Shown one piece after another: positions 9,791 to 22,800 of a DNA stretch of 64,000 bases. Source of the stretch: Circinella minor (lineage: Eukaryota > Mucoromycota > Mucoromycetes > Mucorales > Lichtheimiaceae); the NCBI GenBank assembly GCA_016758965.1, contig JAEPRB010000068.1, forward strand, positions 1-64,000, in the 5' to 3' direction. Each line of letters opens with the position of its first letter. The first letter of the stretch is position 1. The notes beneath the pieces are model-generated. The model was given only the letters and a program-made list of their open reading frames with translations. It was not told where the DNA came from and ran no database searches. The position numbers and the translations under genes are program-made.

Positions 9791-11144
9791 TCTTGTTACC
9801 AAGTCTTTTTTTTGTATAGCTTCAATTCTGAATTCCTGGTTTGGTTTATGATAAAAGTAAATTCAAAAAGCTTTTCCTGACTTACAGCTTTTTCCCAATA
9901 ATAAGGACTCCCCCAATGTCCGAGTAGTAAGATCAGATGGCCTTGAATAGTATCGCCTAAGAAGATGTCCTTATCATGGGTCTTCACCGCAATTATTTTG
10001 TTCTTTATATTTTTTAATTATCACTCATTCATAATTTCCATTGGTTACGTTTCGCTAAAGCAACACGGGTGAATATGAGCAATACTTTTGTTTCTTTCTT
10101 ATGATTTAAAATGATACTCGTTCACTTGATATTTCTCTTTTTTTTTTTTTTGTAAAAATATATATAGATAAAGTAACAATGGACAATTTCGGTTGAATCC
10201 AGAGGTATGAATATTGTTATATATATATGGAGTTCCAGAGGACGACAATATCGTAAAAAAAAATACCCAAGTTATTATGCAAATAACATCATAGATATGG
10301 CATTTAGCTTAGAATTCATTATAATTTTAAACAATTGATTACTTGTTATACATCACTAATTGTATTTTCCTAAAAGAACAAAAAATACTCTTCCCTATCC
10401 CAATTTATAATCCAAACTTCCACTAACCATCTAAAACATGTATTGAACCCCTGAAAATTGTATTGTAATGGCTATTCAACTTGGTAATAATATGTACTAC
10501 TTATGAAAAAATGACAACTTAACATTTCTATTGCTTATTCAAAAAATACAAAAGACTGAAGTGAGGTCATAAAAAATATGTTTACTTCCACTTTTTTTTT
10601 TATCACAGTTAAGTGTCGCTTTTTATGGAAATATGCCCTCAGTGTGTAAAAAGTCCATCTACGCTATGCTAAGACCAAGGAGAAATTATTATCCATATAC
10701 TAGCATGATAGACCAAGCTAATCATGTTAATAATTACTGCATAAATTGCTAAGACACTAATTCATGTGAGACGTTTTTTTTTTTTGCCAACCTGAAGTAA
10801 AATATACGTAGGTTATCGTGTTTGATCTACTTTGACCAAGAATATATACATGTCATAAATCAAGGGTACGTATCAGTAATCCTTCTTTTCATAATTACAC
10901 ACCTATTTATATTATATCATGCCATTATTACAGTACATACCATTTTCTCAATAAAATATATTAGGCAAATCAAGAAATAAGTTATACTAACTTACTTAAT
11001 ATTATTATTTAAAAGAAAAAAAGTAGGAAAAAGGGAGGAGGGGTATTTACAATTTTATTTTTACCAGAAACAAGAAAGAGAGGAGAGACCAAAGAGAGCA
11101 AAAAAGAAGAGGATAATTGTTATTTATAGTGTAAAAGAAATATA

Positions 11145-11262
11145 CAGGATTTTGCTTTCGATCACGCCCACGAACAGAAAATTCCCAAAGGCCGGGGATG
11201 AAAAAAAAAAGCTCGCAGATGAAAATTTTCTGTTCGTGGGCGTGATCGAAAGCAAAATCCTG
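11145..11262. mobile_element. 118-bp MITE, Tc1/mariner-like, with TA duplication
   Basis: Perfect 39-bp terminal inverted repeats (11145-11183 and 11224-11262), each starting CAGGATTTTGC, enclose a 40-base interior. TA flanks both sides (11143-11144, 11263-11264). The duplicated locus at 41991-42010 shows the uninterrupted site with a single TA (41999-42000), so insertion and target duplication are both directly visible. TA targets and short TIR elements are characteristic of the IS630-Tc1-mariner superfamily; no coding capacity is present. Confidence 0.93.
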
Positions 11263-11373
11263 TATGTGCATGTGTTTTATGTTTAAAAATAATAAAGGAT
11301 TATAAACCAAATTTTACAAAAATATAAAGAGAAAGAAAATATTTGAATTGAGAAAAAAAAGATGAATGAAAGT

Positions 11374-12238
11374 TCATGTTGAAGACTCTTGTGATGTATG
11401 TGTTGATGATAATTGTTTTTTTTTATTCTTTATCGAATTTGATTGTGATGATGATGATGATGATGAACTTGTTTTTGATCCAGCTTTTATCGTAAAACAA
11501 GGAGGGGAAAACGTGTCCGATAATGCTGGTGCTAATCCTTTGTCAAATTCTTCAAACATTGTTTCTGTTTCTTTGACAATGGTTTTACCTAAAGCAGCTA
11601 GACGAGCTAACGACGAAATTCGAACGGTGAGATCTTTTTTGGATGTTGGATAATCATTAGCTAAAGTTCTACGTATTCTTGTTACGTAGCCTTTTGGAGA
11701 ATCAAGGTCTAGAAGTTGAATAGAGGGTCCTATCATACATTGGAAGCATATTAAAAAAATAGTTTCTTAATTTTTTTTTTGTTGTCTTTGTTTTTTTTTT
11801 TTATATCAACATACCATTGATATTGTATCCCACAATATGAATTTTGTGTTGAAGTTCAGGTGCATAATGATAAATTTTCAAGAACATGTCTTTCATTACA
11901 ATGGGAAGCTTCAATCTACTATCTTTTAATTCTTTCGTTGAATCTGTATTCTGATCGATCTCTATACATCCATATTCTACTTCACCACATTTCAAGATTC
12001 CATCCATACTTCTACCGCGTTTTGCTTTTTCAACTTCGTCAATAGCAGATATTTTACGTTTAGCATTTTGAGCAAAGGCATTGGCCTGATTTCCTAGTTC
12101 CTTACTGTCATGTAAAAAAAAAGAGTTAGTTCAACTCATAACCATCACAGAAATAATAAAAAGTTCAACCTACCCATGTACTTGGATATTGGAACCTCGG
12201 AAAATTGTTGACAAGAATGACCAATTGTTATACATCGT
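11374..12238 (-). pseudogene. 5'-truncated copy of the 41-kb gene
   Basis: Contains the end of exon 4 (MYNNWSFLSTIFRGSNIQ), exon 5 (about 12101-11812; RSMDGILKCGEVEYGC) and exon 6 (to 11374; GPSIQLLDLDSPKGYV) of the gene at 39885-41917, with the same introns. Exons 1-3 and most of exon 4 are missing: homology stops at 12238. Differences include H to D after TKELK, F to L after SKKD, E to K in TIVKET, G to E in MFEEF and a changed Ser-rich tail. No stop interrupts the remaining exons, so decay is recent. No promoter of its own is evident. Confidence 0.85.
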
Positions 12239-12239
12239 T

Positions 12240-12400
12240 AGGGTTCTTAATAAACCGATCCGGATCGGATTGGCACCATTTCGAATCCGATCCGTTTTGA
12301 AACGGATCGGATTTTCGGAAATCCGGATTGTCCACGGATTAGAGAATTGCAATCCGAATCCGTTTCGTAAAAATCCGGATTGAATCCGTCATCCGTAATG
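12240..12400. repeat. CGGAT/ATCCG-rich cluster at the duplication breakpoint
   Basis: About 160 bp with ATCCGGAT, GGATCGGAT, AATCCGATCC and similar phrases in both orientations, forming many imperfect palindromes. It is far more GC-rich than its surroundings and starts immediately after the breakpoint of the inverted duplication (12238). Confidence 0.6.
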
Positions 12401-12599
12401 CAAAAAAATCAATTCGATGAAAATTTAGGCGATATAGTAGATGTCACAGTATTTTTTCATGAGAGAAGGTATTTTACAACATTGTATATGGTAGTCGTTT
12501 GAGATCGTTTAAGAAAAGTAAAACAATGGTAACAGAGGTGCATTGTTTTTAGATGATTTTATTATTTTGGTTTGAAAAACATAATAGGAAATAAATAAG

Positions 12600-12775
12600 T
12601 TATAATAAAAAAAGAATTGTAGTAATAAAAAGTTATAGTGGGAAAATGGGTTTTAGTAGAAAAAAAAGTTATAATGGGAAAAAAAGAAGTTATAGTGGAA
12701 AAAGAAAGTTATAGTTGAAAAAAAATTATAGTGGGAAAGTTATAGTAAGTTAAAAAAAAATACAAATAAGTTTTA
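12600..12775. repeat. Irregular short tandem repeat
   Basis: The phrase gttatagtgggaaaa and variants recur about seven times at irregular 18-35 bp spacing. No coding potential. Confidence 0.6.
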
Positions 12776-12853
12776 ATATTTTGTGTGTGGTGAAATGGAA
12801 CAACAGATGGCGAGGAAAAATGCGTCGGAGCTTATACTCATCCCATGAAATTT

Positions 12854-13045
12854 AATCCCAGGACGACTACCTGAGTGATCATTGTCTACACAATGTGAAG
12901 GTATTTTTTTTTATAATCCCAGGACCACTACTATATTTTGCTATGGATATGTCCGAGTGATCATTGTCTACACGATGTGAGCTTTTTTATATAATCCCAG
13001 GACCACTATATTTGCTATGGATATATCCAAGTGAACATTGTTGAT
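12854..13045. repeat. Three-copy direct repeat (61-77 bp period)
   Basis: Units begin aatcccaggac at 12854, 12915 and 12992 and share a gtgatcattgtctacac block. The first unit lacks the ctatggatat part of the others. Confidence 0.75.
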
Positions 13046-14546
13046 CAGCTGTCACTTACATGCCTGGTTTCATCGATCGAATTTCACTTGGCTTCGACAC
13101 CAAGTACAAAGGTAAAATGAAGTATATAAAATTAGAGAGAGAAAGCTGCACCGAAAAAAAGAAATGGGTGGAATTATATAAAATAAGACTGGTATTGATT
13201 TATAGACGAGGGGTGATGCGATAAATGATATCTGGACTAATATCTTGAACCATGTGTGGTTTTTTTTGGGAAGTACTTGTTAGTGAATTTTGGAAATATG
13301 ATCAGATCGAAATGGTTCGCATGTTTTGAAGATTTTTATGGTATATACACACACAGCTTGATATGGTCCATGCTTACATCTGTATGCAGTTCAAGAATCT
13401 GAGTGAATACTGGGTTCAGTATGATTGTACTGTTCTCATTTCGTTTATTAACTTATTCAAACGATTTCCTTTTGATCGCTAATGATAATTGTGTCTAGGC
13501 TTTACCAGGAGTCATACACTATCTGCATTTTATTTTTAGGACATGTTATTCCAGATCTTTAAATCGAATGCTTACCAATGTGGATAACTACGTCATAGAA
13601 CCGATGGTATTACCGTAATCAAATTTATGACTGGTTGGTCACTACCAGCATAATCGAAAGAAACAACTCGATGTGTACAGTATAAGCAAGACATTTTAGG
13701 TTCGAAGATGATCTCTTCAGAAACCTGGATACCCTGCTGTTATCAAAATTTTTGTCAATAGTCCATATAGTGACGCAGACGATTCCAAGATTGTGAAATT
13801 TATTGCCTATCATTGGCCAAGTCGTTTCTTTTTATTACACTTAATCTTTAGTCGATATTCACTTTATATATTTATTATGATGTATATTAGCTAACTTTCT
13901 ACTTTGTTCTCTTTCTATGTTTGCTTGTATTTTGTTTGTTGTTGAGTTCCCATAAAACATAATCTTGTAATTTCTAAATAAATGTCTTTTACGGTGATAA
14001 AAAAAACACAAATATGGATATGGAGAGGACACACGTATTAGATTATTGCATAAAAATTAAAATATAAACAAAGCTGCACATTGTCTTTCTATTGAGGGTA
14101 TTATCTGATAGTAGCAATAGTTGGAAACAAAAACCCTTTCCGCAGACAACTTTTTCATTTAAATTTCCAACAACCAATGTTTTTATATCAGAATATCTGA
14201 CAGTTAATTGTGAAGTACTGGAAGGCAGAATATGTTACAAAAAAGCAAATATCAAAGTTCAACTATATTAATATTCTAGTTTCTGGATATCTATAAGTAA
14301 CAAGGAAATGTATAGCAATGTTATTGTTATAATTCTTTGACGCATAATGGAAAACCTAAATCCATGAGATTGTTATTTAGTTCATTGAAAAAAACCTATC
14401 ATACAGCATAATTTATCTTTGATAAGATGTGAGTTGCAAGCGCAATAAATATTTTAACATTTCTAAAAAAACAGAAACTGCATACAGTACGTAACTGAGA
14501 AATTTGCAAAAACAGGAGTTGCAAAAACGGGTTTTGGCAGTACCTA
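13046..14546. other. No supported gene
   Basis: AT-rich sequence with only short unpatterned frames. A 62-codon minus frame (13625-13813) has no recognisable motif. I see no RNA gene or splice-linked exon set. Confidence 0.5.
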
Positions 14547-15384
14547 CAGAGGGTCCCCATTTATTTCATATTCGTTAATTTTCACACTTCATTAACTTCA
14601 CTAAAAATCAAGGAATGGTAAAAATAACATAAGAAAATTTTCACATCCTCTTTTAATTCACTTTCATAGCACGGAGCGGCATTGATATAATAAAAAAAAA
14701 TATTTATGTGATAAATATAAGGATTGTAATTAAATTATCATACAGGATGGGGTGATTTTCTATTACACAGCTGTATAGTTTTTAATAGAAGTCTATACAA
14801 TATTTATTTGCTTTTTATTTTCTCACTTTAACCCTTTGGATACCCTACTAATAATGTTACGTGCTTTAAACAAATTGAACACATTTTCATTCCATATTAC
14901 CATTGATCAATTAGTTACGCAATGGTTTATGGGTGAAGTCTTTCCTTCTCAGCCAGCATACCATACTGCTCGGTTGCCAAGAAACTAATATTATAATATG
15001 TGATTCGGTTGGTGTCATTATAATATGTATAGAGCAAAATATATAGCGATTGGAGATAAAAAGAAACTATATATAGTTTTTTTTTTATAAAAATATGTTA
15101 AGGATGTGCTCAAATAAAAAAATTGTGTGTTTTAAAAACGCATACATAGAGAACAAACACATATCATAGATATAATTTATTAATAATTAATATGTATTTA
15201 GATATTCTAAAAGACATACGTAATGAGTTAAAGTATTCAATATATGCACAATTTTCAAAAAAAAAAAAAAAAAAAAAAAAAAACTAATAGTATCCGTTAA
15301 TTTTCACACCCCTTTATTTTCACACCCCTTTATTTTCACAGAAAAAATGAAAAATGCCCTTATGAAATCAACGGAGACCCTCTG
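14547..15384. mobile_element. 838-bp non-autonomous TIR element (Tc1/mariner-like candidate)
   Basis: Both ends start CAGAGGGTC and share about 27 bp as imperfect inverted repeats (left from 14547, right ending 15384), each flanked by TA (14545-14546 and 15385-15386). Near the right end gtgaaaataaaggggt is repeated. The interior has no transposase frame, only AT-rich sequence and a 25-base A run near 15259. TA flanks and TIRs fit a decayed or internally deleted Tc1/mariner-type element; the class is inferred. Confidence 0.6.
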
Positions 15385-15386
15385 TA

Positions 15387-17558
15387 CCGTGTAGCGTCTA
15401 AACTGCTTTTGTTCTTCACTTGATCCCTGCGGTGCCTTCCCACTCCATATAGTTTTGTAAAAAATATAATTTTCTTGTTGGTAGCAGTAGAATAACATTA
15501 TTTCTAATAGTGATGTTATCTCCTATAATAATAGTATATATAAATAAAAATGGTTTGTCTGGATCACAACTACGTACGTACTTGCATATATATATATATA
15601 TAGGTTTGGAGTTCATTGGCTCAAATTCCTAGTCATGTGACTTTTGTAGATGAACAGCTTAAATTTATTTTATATGGCTCAATTTTGCTATAGTACGTAG
15701 GTTTGATTTGACGAAGGTAGTCCATTTTCAAAATTATACGTAGCTCATTTTTATTTTCTATAATATCCATATATTTTAATTTACAACACTATAACTATAC
15801 CCTTTTAATGTCAAGGAGCTGTCGTTATTGCGGCGTTAGGTACTACTGGTGATACTTAAACTCTATTAATTTCTTTGTTACAGGTAACACTGCTAATAGG
15901 ATACATAATAAGCCCTGTACTTGTTTTTGTTCAAGATGTTTAGTCAAGAACCTTGTACGTACCATTTCACGTAATAAGGGGTTATTGTATTCTGTCCACT
16001 CGTTCATTATTTTTTTATGCATCCGGACAACCAGATATGTAGTAAGTTCCCAGCATCGGTAAGTTTGCTTCAAATATTTGTCTTCATTTCACGTTTTGAT
16101 TTAATCTGAGTGTCGTAACATAGAGTGCTATCTATAAAAGAGCTACGTAATTAAATATTATTATTCCTGGAAGTTACCATAGTTACTTTTTTTCTGATGG
16201 AAAAACCTTGTATATATCAGTCTTTGAAGGGAAATTTTCAAGCTCGAGAAATACATTCAATACTTCCTTTTTCGATGTTCCTAGTTCTTTATGCTATCAA
16301 ATATTGGTGTTGATCGTTACCTCGCGTCGTTGCATCTTTTCTTCCATGTATTTCTTGTCGAATAAAAAAAAATATTTAACATATTGAAGTTAAATAAAAC
16401 TTCTCAATGCAAGCAGCAACAAAATGAAAAAGATACGTACCGCTGATACCAAAATTTATTATGAGGTACTGCAATCTACCCAACTTGATTTGTTTAGGAA
16501 GAAACATAAACTAAAAAGTAACATTCCGTCTGTGGCTATAATATTGTTCTGGGCTCATGGTGGTATGCTAACAGCAATTTAAAGTTTGGACACATAATAC
16601 TCTTTTGTGTTCTAATATAATAACCCTTTTTTTGTGTTAGTGTCAAAAAACCAATTCTACAATTATTACGTTTTTTTTATGTATGACAGCTCGGAATAAT
16701 AACGAATATGGATAACAGACATGTGTGTGTAGATATTAATCAACATCGAGTTTCTATGTGATAATTGCTAAAAAAAAAACAAAAAAAAACAAAAAAAAAA
16801 AGACGGATACAACACCATCACCATATAAAGTTAACAGGAGAAATTATAATTTGCGTAATAATTATGCATTGTTAACCGTGGTATCACAAGTGAAAATTCC
16901 ACACCATGCAGAAATTATATACAGATCACAAAATTAAAATGGGAAAAAATTATGTTTGTTTCACTAAGAAAATGATTAGATATTACGATAAAAAAAAGGA
17001 TTTTTTTTATTGTGGTGTTACACCATACGAGTTATATGATATGCTACTCAATAGCTAAATTCGTACAATTTTTTTTATATGAGGAGGGAGGGGAGGATGA
17101 TGCGTTTATGCAGCATAATAGATCAAGGGAATGGGTTGAGAAATAATAATTCAAAATGATGACTACAACTAGAAGAACAAAAGAGAACAGTAAATAATAG
17201 TAAAAATCGTAGCGATGAGAAAAAAAAAATAATAAAAATAATAAAAAGGGTAAAATGGATATGACACAAACTTCTACCTGAGAGAGTATTAAACTATAAG
17301 GTGTCAAATAATATCGCCTGTATATAAGATATTCAAATACATTATTCTTGAAGGAAAATACTATGACAATAAAAAAATGCAACAAAATAAAATAAAAAAT
17401 AAAAATAGAGTTGGGTAAATAAGAATGTAATGAGGAGTATAATAAATTCATGAATTGGATATATAAGAGTAATGTAGTAATGAATGTGTAAGAAGAAAGT
17501 GAAAAGTAATAATAAATCTTGCTTGTAAACTTTTGTTGTATTTTGTTGATATATTAAG
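15387..17558. other. No supported gene
   Basis: A 76-codon minus frame at 15843-16073 (WELTTYLVVRMHKK, NPLLREMVRTRFLTKHLEQ) has protein-like composition and could be a relic, but I cannot connect it to flanking exons or name it. The 3' flank of the MFS gene (17044-17558) is simple sequence. Confidence 0.4.
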
Positions 17559-19857
17559 CTACATTGTGTAGATATAATTTGGATCAGCAACATCGCTTAA
17601 ATCATCTTCTACATTTGTTACAACACCAGAAGAACGAGCTAAACGATATCGGTTGATTGTAGCCATTTTCCATCGTGCAATACAGAGGAGAATAATAACA
17701 AGCGCATTTGCAACAATGTATGTTATCATACCAGTGAGGTAAACTGGTTTTTGGCTTTCAATCATGAGCAACGGACCAACAGCATTACCAATCTATTATT
17801 ATATAGTAATATTAATTAGTAAACGTTTTTTTCTTTATACGTATAGCCAATCTTTTCTGGACAATATTAAAAAGTGTACTTTTTTACCGTATAAAACACC
17901 ATCAAACTTCCATTATAGAAAATCTTCTTGGTATAACCGCTAACATTATTGGTGACGGATGTAATCAGAAGCACGTAGGCGGCACAGTAAGTCCAGGTCA
18001 AGTAAAAACCGACTAACTTGACGCGAGCTACTGGAATGATAACTAATAAAATAAGACCAATAATATCAATTGCCATTAATCCACAAGCAGTATATAATAA
18101 ATTGCCAGTCTTGCGAGCACACCAAACGCCAAAAACAATATAGATAACATCAGCGCCGCCACTACCAATGGTAAGTAATACACTTTCTAATTGCTATAAA
18201 ATATTATTATTTCAAAAAAGACAATATAGTATACAAGCGATATTATTATCATGCGAAAGAGTTATTGATTTGTAACAAAAGAACAATAAACAAAAAGAAT
18301 ATCGATCTTTTTTTGTTTCTTTTCATCTTAATGATATGGACAAAAATATAAATGTAAACTTACATTAAACCCAAAATCCTGTACAAGTTGGGCGTTGTAA
18401 ATTGTAAGAGCGCCGTTTTGAAGATTAATAAACATACAGGCAAAACAGAAGCACCAAAAACGGAGTTCAGTTAATGCTTCTTTAATCTGGTGCATTTTAA
18501 TCGTCGTTGTTCGGACAACGGCATTGTCACGTGTACGCTCTTCCACCAATATTTCTTGTTCAGCATTTAAATTGAGAGCTTTAGACTTTGGGTTATCGAC
18601 TAAAAAGAAAAATGACACGAAACCCATGAAAACGGTACAAGCACCTAAAATAATCATGATCCTAGTAAAGCAAATATAGGTTTTGATGATAAATAAATAT
18701 AGCTTTTTTTCTCTTTTCTATTATTTCTTCTTTGCATTTGGTTCACATGATGATGAGTATAATGTTGTTGTTGAATGCTGCATCTCCTCATTTTTTTTAT
18801 ATAACATGATTATATGTATACGTCATAAGGAAACGAATAGAGAGAAGGCATGAATTTTTGTTACAAGCAAAAGAAAAAAAATTGGGTCTGTTTTCTTACC
18901 ATTTCCAACGTGAGACTCCAAGGTCATCTTCCATGGTTCCAATACCGTAACTGAGCAAACCACCAATAATTAATGCAATACCGTTCCAAATCCAAAAGGC
19001 ACCTATATTTTTTGATAGTTTATATTTTGTTATAATTAGTAAATTGTTAAATATATATATATATCTAATATTACCTAGTCTTGCAGCTTGTTCTGATCGA
19101 CGGTAACATGTACTAACTAACAAAGTCAGTGCTGGATAGATACCAGCTTCGAATAAGCCCAACAAGAAACGTAAGGTAGCAACTTGAGCAAAATTCGTAG
19201 TAAGTGCTGTACAAGCAAGAATAACGCCCCATAATGTCACAATTACGCCAATGTATCGAGCAACTGAGAAACGTTGCAAAAAATAGTTGTTTGGGAACTA
19301 TTTTTTTTTTTTGTTGAGTTAGATATTAGATTTTGGGTTGCGGATGGGTCAAAGTTATATTGCTTCTTATTACCTGGTATACAAAATAACCAACATAAAA
19401 TAAGGAGCCTAATAAACTGTATTCAGTTCCATTAAGACCAAGTTCTTCTTTAAAACCAAATAATGCAGCGTAGTTGATTGTTGATTTATCGAGAAACTAA
19501 TTATATTATCGTTATTATTAATTTATAGTACATGATTCCGAAACAATAAAAAATATGGGGTGGTCGGAAGTTCATTATTCCGCTGCATATGATGATGTTT
19601 CTCTTCTTCTCTTTCTTTACCTGAATAAAATCAAGAATACATATAATTGGCATGATATATAAATCAAGTTTTCGTACTAATGCACGCTCTTCAGCTGTTC
19701 TTTCTTGTTCATCTTCACTGTAACCGTACGATGTATCATATGAATCAAAATGTACTTCGTTTGTTGCATAGTATGCTGGACTATGGGGCTTTTCCATTTT
19801 GTTTAACCGTATGAGATCCGACGAATTATATGTATTATCTTTTTGAAATGATTCCAT
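17559..19857 (-). CDS. MFS transporter, allantoate/nicotinate permease type (ACS family)
   Basis: Probable plasma-membrane proton-coupled anion symporter of the Dal5/Tna1/Seo1-like branch. Exons: 19857-19621, 19496-19374, 19297-19075, 19002-18900, 18661-18364, 18193-17888, 17792-17559; 1524 nt, 507 aa, close to the family's usual length. A cytosolic N-terminus of about 65 residues ends in LVRKLDLYIMPIICILDFI (TM1), then FLDKSTINYAALFGF. The signature block RFLLGLFEAGIYPALTLL followed by CYRRSEQAAR lies in TM4-5. The mid loop carries LVDNPKSKALNL, and the C-terminal half has NNVSGYTKKIFYN. All introns are about 55-170 nt with GT-AG ends. The substrate cannot be read from sequence; allantoate, nicotinate, pantothenate or dipeptides are possible. 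It is a paralogue of 24988-27395 with exon lengths 326, 298 and 306 nt shared between them. Confidence 0.92.
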
Positions 19858-22800
19858 TTGCCGTCTAAGAGATATATATCATATAATTATATCGAGGTGT
19901 TGACTTTTTTTTTCTTTCGTATATCACAACGGTTTACAATATAAAAAGTATAATTGCTATGGAAAGTAAGTAAATTAAGAGGTGTCGATTCACTTTTTGA
20001 ATTTTTTTTGTTTTATGTTGTATATTATAATAGTAGTAATAATAAGTAAATTTATTTGAAAAAGAAATATTAATAGTAATGAAATAAATATAGAAAAGAA
20101 AAGTGAAAAGAAAAGAGAAGAAAAAAATAAAAGAAAACAAGATTTTTTTTTTTTTTTTTTTGGGTTGTAAGTTTCGAGTGAACAGCCAAGAATAGGTTAG
20201 TGGTACCACAAATAACTTTGTAGGGCTCAATACTCTTTTATACGAAATAGTTTTTTTTTTATCTCGTTTTTGACATTCAAACCTGTAAACTTGAAAACGC
20301 ACGCACCATAAAGAAAAGGTAACAGGGCCCTCATCAGGTTGCATTTATCATTAACACAAAGTACAATCATCTGCAAGGTTGTATAATAATTATATAAGCT
20401 GCAATACGTAAAAGAATTTTTATTTTCCCAGTTTAATGAGTAAAAAAATATGGGTGGTGGTCAATAAAATAATAAATGGTAATCTCAAAAGATTTACCTC
20501 CCAAAAAAAAAAAAAAGATAGCTAATCTTCTCATTTCTTATATCATCTTTCGGCCTTTTTTCTTTTTGTCTTACATAAAACAAAGTTTCTTTTTTTACAT
20601 CCAATAAAAGCATTTGAGAAAAAAAAACTTAAATTCTTCCGACAGATCACAAATGTTTCTTATTTCCTTCTTACTCACATGATCATCAAACACACCATAA
20701 CACGTTACACAACATTTGTTTGTCTTACAACGCCGACTTTAAACTTGTACATCAATAAACCATTCTTTCTTCTCTTGAAGGTAGATTTTTCTTCAATATA
20801 TAATACAATTCTTTTTTTGTAACGGAAACAAAAGCGTAACTTAATAAATGCAGGGGCCCCTTTAATCAATCTTATTCTTCCGACCCAACAAAACGTTCTT
20901 TCCTGTCAATCGATACAGTATCTATTTCTTTACTTCACTGAGCTAATACTTATATATAATTTAGATCATTGGTCATGATAAACACGTTCTAGGTAACACG
21001 CAGCTTTTGGTCTGTTACCATATTTAAGTCAGTATAATATTACTACTTTTAAATAATATAAAAGTATGATATACAACAAAAAAAACTCAAATATGATGTA
21101 TACAATTCATGTTTTGATGTTATCCGACTCAGAACAGAATATAATGGTTTCCATACACCTAAAAGTGGTATCCATTATAACTATTTTCAAAATACCTAGA
21201 GTGTATATATAACAATGGTAATGGATGCACAGCCTTTATTCAGCACTAATGTAGTAAATAAGAATATTATAGACATCAAAGTTGTATCCATTAATGATTA
21301 ATTTTCAAACATAAATTCTTAACCTTGAGAGATTTTCAATTATTACGTACATGTTTCATTTTTGAAATTGGTTTATTATTGCTTGTCGTTCTTGTCCCGG
21401 GATGACCATTGCCCATTTATTCTTGCGATACAATATATAATATGTTCTGTTACCATGTTACAATAATATATGCAGATATATATAAATATATATTCCGTCA
21501 TCTTTTATTACGGTTACCATGGCCCCAGTCTTTACATGGCTGTTTCACCTTAGATCTTTTAGGAAGGTGCACTAATTTTGCACCGATGAATTATAATAAC
21601 CAAAATAGTGGTTTTTTTTCTTTTTTTTTTCTTTGCTGATCGTCAGAAATTACAAGTCAATCTTTGCTATAATAGTAAAATCACTAGAGAAATATAAAAA
21701 TAAAAATGTTCGCTTTCAAGAGAATAAAAAAAAAAGAATGTTTTCCTATTATAAGTTATTGAGATGCTCCATTTTGTGCTATTAAAGAAGTACTATCTCC
21801 TTTGTTAAAATTTACAATAGGTACTGTGATACTCTGAGCTTTTCTTATGAGAGCTATACATTATTTGCCTATGATCGACGATGCTGAAAAAAAACTCGGA
21901 TCTATACGTATTTATATATAAAAAGAAAATAGAATAAAATTATAGTATAAATCATATAATATTTTAATTTTTATAAACTCTCTTGTGAGACTTTTTTTTT
22001 TACATTTCAAATTACAATTTACTTCGGGTAGCCTGTAACTTTCAATGGCTTTTTTTTTTGCTGTTACTTTTTTCAAACTACTATGATCCGTTTATAGGGA
22101 GGATAGAAAGTTATTACTAAAAAAAAGGAATCTTCTTTAGACGTATCATTCCATAAAATTTTTTTATTGGTTTACATTTGCTAGAGTATGTAGAAAAAGA
22201 AGTCTAAGTCAAAAATCAGCTTTCATGCCATAAACACCACAGATAATCAGTTATTTTTATTTTATTTTTGCATTAAGACACGGCTCAACACTAGATCCAC
22301 GCATGTTTTTAAGTCCATGAACTAATCAAAATAATATAATAAAGATATCTTTTTTTTTGAATTTTTGTTTTATGAACTCGGTTAAACGCAAATTTTAGTT
22401 ATAAATGGAAGACTTAAAAAGAGGCGATTGATTCGTCAGCTAATCACTTAAAAAACGGTACAAAAGGAGGGACTATATTCAATTGAATTGATTGATCTTA
22501 TGGAACAATGAGTCATGGTTTATTTAATAAGTTATAGTATAAGTTACATTATTAACGCAAATAGCCCTAATGTCAAATATGTTCTTTTGAATGTAAAAGT
22601 TATAGACTATTCTTGTTGATATACAAAACCAGCAAAAGCTTTCTCTTTTTTTTCTTTTTACTTTGATTATACAAAGTTTGTAACTGTCATATATGGGGTT
22701 GGTAAAAGTGAGCCATTGGGAGAGTTTCAAACATTATGAAAAGGTCTTAGTATAATGGGACAAGTAAATGTGGTTCCTAATTGATTGCATAGTAAAACAA

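Larger units (their letters stand above)
9805..12238 (-). repeat. Inverted duplicate of 41033-43530 (truncated copy)
   Basis: Reading the minus strand from 12238 to about 9805 reproduces 41033 to about 43530 on the plus strand, introns and 3' flank included, with scattered substitutions. Differences: a 118-bp MITE plus TA here (11145-11264); two extra 77-bp repeat units and a 44-bp segment (43456-43499) in the other copy. Intron retention shows a DNA-level duplication, not retroposition. Confidence 0.92.

Noticed and set aside
11145..11262. Transcription terminator hairpin or structured RNA gene
   Set aside because: TA target duplication and the empty site in the sister locus identify it as a MITE.
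15843..16073. 76-codon minus-strand gene
   Set aside because: Composition is protein-like, but no family, start context or linked exon could be found.
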